A stretch of 21,322 nt of DNA from a virus. The stretch lies in the IMG/VR virus record IMGVR_UViG_3300044950_001271, positions 1-21,322 of that record, one strand, 5' to 3'. The position numbers and the translations under genes were made by a program. How positions within the stretch are numbered: position 1 is the stretch's first letter; each line of letters starts with the position of its first letter. Below the pieces are notes generated by a model. It had not been told where the DNA came from and did no database searches. It saw nothing but the letters and a program-made list of their open reading frames with translations. Below, one piece after another: positions 19,057 through 21,322 of the stretch.

Positions 19057-20025
19057 ATGAAAGTATCCATAAAAAAAACAGATAAGTCTTTAGATGAAAA
19101 AAGTACTTCTACCATAAAGAAGTTTCTTAATTTTTTACAGAACAAATTATCATTAACTGATGATGTCAAATTTGTCTTTGTTGATAAGCGTAATAATGGC
19201 ATGACTACAGGTGTTAGATTACCTAATCATACCATTCATGTATTATCCAAAGGAAGACTATTAATTGACATCTTAAGGACTATCTCACATGAATGGGTAC
19301 ATGAGTACCAACATCAAAAGATGGGGTATAAAGATACCGATAAAATCCAAGATATCGGTGGTCCTGAAGAGAATATGTCTAATGTATTGTCAGGTATATT
19401 CATGAAACAATTTCAAAAGACATATCCTGATTTAAATAAAGTTGTTTACAATGAATCTATTTTATCAAAGTCCAATGGAACAAAAGGGTTTCTAAAATTA
19501 ATGAAAGAAAATCCTGATGTCATGAATGAATTAGGGTTTAAAAACTTTGATAGATTAGAGGACTATGTTATCACAGGTACTAATGAAGAGTTTTTAGAAC
19601 TTAAAAATGAATTAAACGAGATTCATAAGAAAAAAGATAAGTACATTGACGGTGAGATGGATGAGATTGAAAGAGCAGTACAAGACTTAAGTAGAGATGG
19701 TGATATTGAGACTACAGTTAAAGATGTTGTATCTGCATTTACTAAAGCCAAAAAAGTTGATTTAACAAAAGATATATGGTCTAAACTTGAGAACACCGAA
19801 TCTAATAAGTTTAAAAAAGGTGATATCAAAAAAGTTAATGCTCTTGCATTAAAATACAATAAAACATCACCATTAAAACTTAAAAAGGCACTTCTTAGTG
19901 GTGATTACGACTCTCCTATGATATTACAGTTTGGGGATAGGTATCATTTAGTGGCCGGTAACACAAGACTTTCAACAGCAGCGGCTTTAGGGATTACTCC
20001 AAAAGTTCTAATCGGTAAAATTTAA
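19057..20025 (+). CDS. Zincin metallopeptidase-like protein with ParB-like C-terminus, 322 aa
   Basis: Residues 75-90 contain TISHEWVHEYQHQKMG, with HEWVH (78-82) matching the HExxH zinc motif; Glu104 or Glu105 in GGPEEN may be the third ligand. The N-terminal 120 residues look like a small gluzincin-type domain. A helical region with much Lys/Glu follows (about 140-240). The last 80 residues (about 240-322) read like a ParB/Srx-type nucleoid-partition domain: SPLKLKKALLSGDYDSP, then FGDRYHLVAGNTRLSTAAAL, where GNTRL (301-305) takes the place of GHRRL. A protease-like domain joined to a ParB-like domain is unusual. No signal peptide. It might cleave a cytoplasmic target, or its C-terminal part may bind a nucleotide. 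Confidence 0.75.
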   Translation: MKVSIKKTDKSLDEKSTSTIKKFLNFLQNKLSLTDDVKFVFVDKRNNGMTTGVRLPNHTIHVLSKGRLLIDILRTISHEWVHEYQHQKMGYKDTDKIQDIGGPEENMSNVLSGIFMKQFQKTYPDLNKVVYNESILSKSNGTKGFLKLMKENPDVMNELGFKNFDRLEDYVITGTNEEFLELKNELNEIHKKKDKYIDGEMDEIERAVQDLSRDGDIETTVKDVVSAFTKAKKVDLTKDIWSKLENTESNKFKKGDIKKVNALALKYNKTSPLKLKKALLSGDYDSPMILQFGDRYHLVAGNTRLSTAAALGITPKVLIGKI

Positions 20026-20079
20026 TCCTGTTAACATTTTACAATGTGATTTATTCTATCTATTTTTATAAAAAAAAAG

Positions 20080-20466
20080 ATGGAAAAAATAAAAAAGTTT
20101 TTTGAGTTTAGTGGAACAATTTCTGGGTTAAATTATTTCCTTAGAATATTATTAGCATCAGTTATCGCTTACTTGGGCGGATTTACTTTGGGTTACGGTA
20201 TAGGTACAAATAACATGGGTTTATTAACTTTAGGTTTGGTGATTTTGGCTCCAACATTTTGGTTTAACTTCACAACCATCTATAAAAGATGTAACGCTTT
20301 GTTTGGAGAAAACGCAACTGTTTATACTATAAGTCTAATCACATTACAGGTATTAAATCAATTTGTTGAGAAAGAAACGGTTGGTAAAGTTGGTGGTTTA
20401 GTTTTATTAATAATTGGATGTATATTAATCTTCAAAAATTCAAAAATAGAATCTCACAATGGATAA
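20080..20466 (+). CDS. DUF805-like membrane protein, 128 aa
   Basis: Starts MEKIKKFFEFSGTISGLNYF and contains about four hydrophobic spans (residues 20-42, 45-65, 78-92 and 101-119), with YKRCNALF between spans in the place where DUF805 proteins carry RRLHD. It fits the DUF805 group of small integral membrane proteins of unknown function, though shorter than typical. Gene overlap with the following gene is 8 bases. Only an imperfect TATTTAT relative (TTTTTAT at 20063-20069) lies upstream. Confidence 0.7.
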   Translation: MEKIKKFFEFSGTISGLNYFLRILLASVIAYLGGFTLGYGIGTNNMGLLTLGLVILAPTFWFNFTTIYKRCNALFGENATVYTISLITLQVLNQFVEKETVGKVGGLVLLIIGCILIFKNSKIESHNG

Positions 20467-20866
20467 TAAGGTTAAAAGAGGTATAACTGCTAGTACATTT
20501 GATTTATTACACGCAGGTCATATCTTAATGTTGAAAGAGGCAAAATCGGTTTGTGATTATCTTATTGTTGCGTTACAGGTTGACCCAACAATTGATAGAC
20601 CAACTAAAAACCAACCAGTTCAATCGTTTTATGAAAGATGGGTTCAGTTATCTTCGGTGAAATATGTGGATGAGGTAATACCTTATAGTAGTGAGAGTGA
20701 ATTACTGACTATCTTACAGAATTACAATATTGATATTAGAATATTAGGTGATGAATATGAACATAAAATCTTTACGGGTAGGGAATTACATATGGAATAC
20801 CATTATAATAAAAGAACTCACGGGTATAGTTCAACAGAGTTGAGAGAAAGAATTAAAAATGTTTAG
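20459..20866 (+). CDS. Cytidylyltransferase-like (TagD/RfaE type) protein, 135 aa
   Basis: A member of the cytidylyltransferase-like superfamily, similar in size to glycerol-3-phosphate cytidylyltransferase (TagD). The N-terminal GITASTFDLLHAGHILML (8-25) has the HxGH signature as HAGH (18-21), the family's RPTKNQPVQSFYERW loop is at about 42-56, and SSTELR (124-129) fits the terminal ISSTxxR motif. It would join CMP or AMP to a phosphorylated sugar or alcohol, for phage or host glycan changes. It is the second enzyme of this type in the window (the other is at 5873), and the two are not close copies. Confidence 0.85.
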   Translation: MDNKVKRGITASTFDLLHAGHILMLKEAKSVCDYLIVALQVDPTIDRPTKNQPVQSFYERWVQLSSVKYVDEVIPYSSESELLTILQNYNIDIRILGDEYEHKIFTGRELHMEYHYNKRTHGYSSTELRERIKNV

Positions 20867-20868
20867 GA

Positions 20869-21288
20869 TTACCAATTAAAATCTTTTCTAATATTATTGG
20901 TGTCAAACTGTATACTAATTGGTAGACCTGTTGATTTCATTAACATTTGTTTAATATCCTCAATAACATTATCATAAGACTTATATTTCATAAAATCATA
21001 TTCAATTATAAGATGTAATATGATTGATGTTGTTTTTGTGGAATCATTGTAAGGGTGATGGTTAGAAGTGGCATACTCAAAGTTAACAACTCTAATATTT
21101 TCAATTGTTGAAACTTCATCACAAGAATCAAATGAGATATCGTTTGGATAATTATCAGCATTATATTCGTCGCAATGTTTTTTAATATATTCTAACTTAC
21201 CATTAATTAAGTCTTGGAATATTTCCATTTTATTGGATTTATTCTCCAATAATCTATCATATTGTGATTCTTTTATAATGTATTTCAT
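20869..21288 (-). CDS. Hypothetical protein with IIKES N-terminus, 139 aa
   Basis: Not recognised. Starts MKYIIKESQYDRLLENKSNK, very like the short tag on the genes at 7181 and 8620. The remainder is alpha/beta: helices (KMEIFQDLINGKLEYIKKH) and strands (IENIRVVNFEYATS, TTSIILHLIIEYDF) with a final ISIQFDTNNIRKDFNW. It might be a virion or assembly-associated protein if the tag is a targeting signal. It converges with the cytidylyltransferase gene across two bases. The upstream part lies at the window edge. Confidence 0.75.
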   Translation of the reverse strand: MKYIIKESQYDRLLENKSNKMEIFQDLINGKLEYIKKHCDEYNADNYPNDISFDSCDEVSTIENIRVVNFEYATSNHHPYNDSTKTTSIILHLIIEYDFMKYKSYDNVIEDIKQMLMKSTGLPISIQFDTNNIRKDFNW

Positions 21289-21322
21289 GATTAATCTATC
21301 GTTATTGTTTTAACAGGTAATC

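Overview
The window looks like part of a large tailed-phage genome whose host belongs to the Bacteroidota, probably a flavobacterium-like bacterium. The evidence for a phage is the density of short unrelated genes on both strands, many four-base stop/start overlaps, and families typical of phages: DUF3310, a short APS-kinase-like protein, an orphan beta-class DNA methyltransferase, a GIY-YIG endonuclease, small cytidylyltransferases and a DUF6011-like zinc protein. The evidence for the host is a repeated promoter of the Bacteroidota type (TTTG, about 20 bases, TAnnTTTG), few Shine-Dalgarno sites, and a tRNA ending in ACTA rather than an encoded CCA. The DNA is AT-rich throughout.

Layout. Positions 59-1881 (minus) hold an unknown acidic protein, a 53-residue Cys/Gln-rich protein and a GIY-YIG endonuclease. 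Positions 1964-7122 (plus) form a long unit: an acidic GTKWC-motif protein, four small or unknown proteins, DUF3310, APS-kinase-like, HxGH nucleotidyltransferase and DNA methyltransferase, ending at a strong terminator. Positions 7181-10032 hold three proteins: one with a segment resembling polymorphic-toxin pre-domains, one with a peptidoglycan-binding domain, and a DHH phosphoesterase. All three begin with a similar short peptide. A DUF192 gene converges on them from 10382.

Positions 10440-12197 hold no credible protein gene. Four near-identical host-type promoters, all with 20-base spacers, drive a short terminator-like RNA, a tRNA-like element, an initiator-like tRNA-Met, two small structured RNAs and then a candidate RNA of almost 1 kb. 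That RNA is full of hairpins, several capped by GNRA tetraloops, and ends in a 10-11 bp terminator. It recalls the giant phage RNAs GOLLD and ROOL, which also lie near tRNA genes, but I cannot assign it to either. This is the most interesting part of the window.

Positions 12198-13062 carry three overlapping small genes. Positions 13127-14870 (minus) carry three tightly packed genes, one with eight DnaJ-type zinc-knuckle repeats but no J domain. Positions 14933-18825 carry small zinc proteins, an HD-type (p)ppGpp-hydrolase-like enzyme, a 30-residue membrane peptide and coiled-coil proteins. Positions 19057-20866 carry a zincin fused to a ParB-like C-terminus, a DUF805-like membrane protein and a cytidylyltransferase. 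A minus-strand gene of unknown function closes the window.

Two promoter styles seem to coexist. The host-type TTTG/TAnnTTTG promoters drive the RNAs and the genes at 12198, 15239, 16659 and probably 17699. A separate TATTTAT box lies 4-22 bases before at least eight start codons, mostly the first genes of units, and could be a phage-specific (late-like) promoter. No attachment sites, insertion sequences or CRISPR arrays were seen. All calls come from reading the sequence by eye; family names are from memory of motifs, not from searches.
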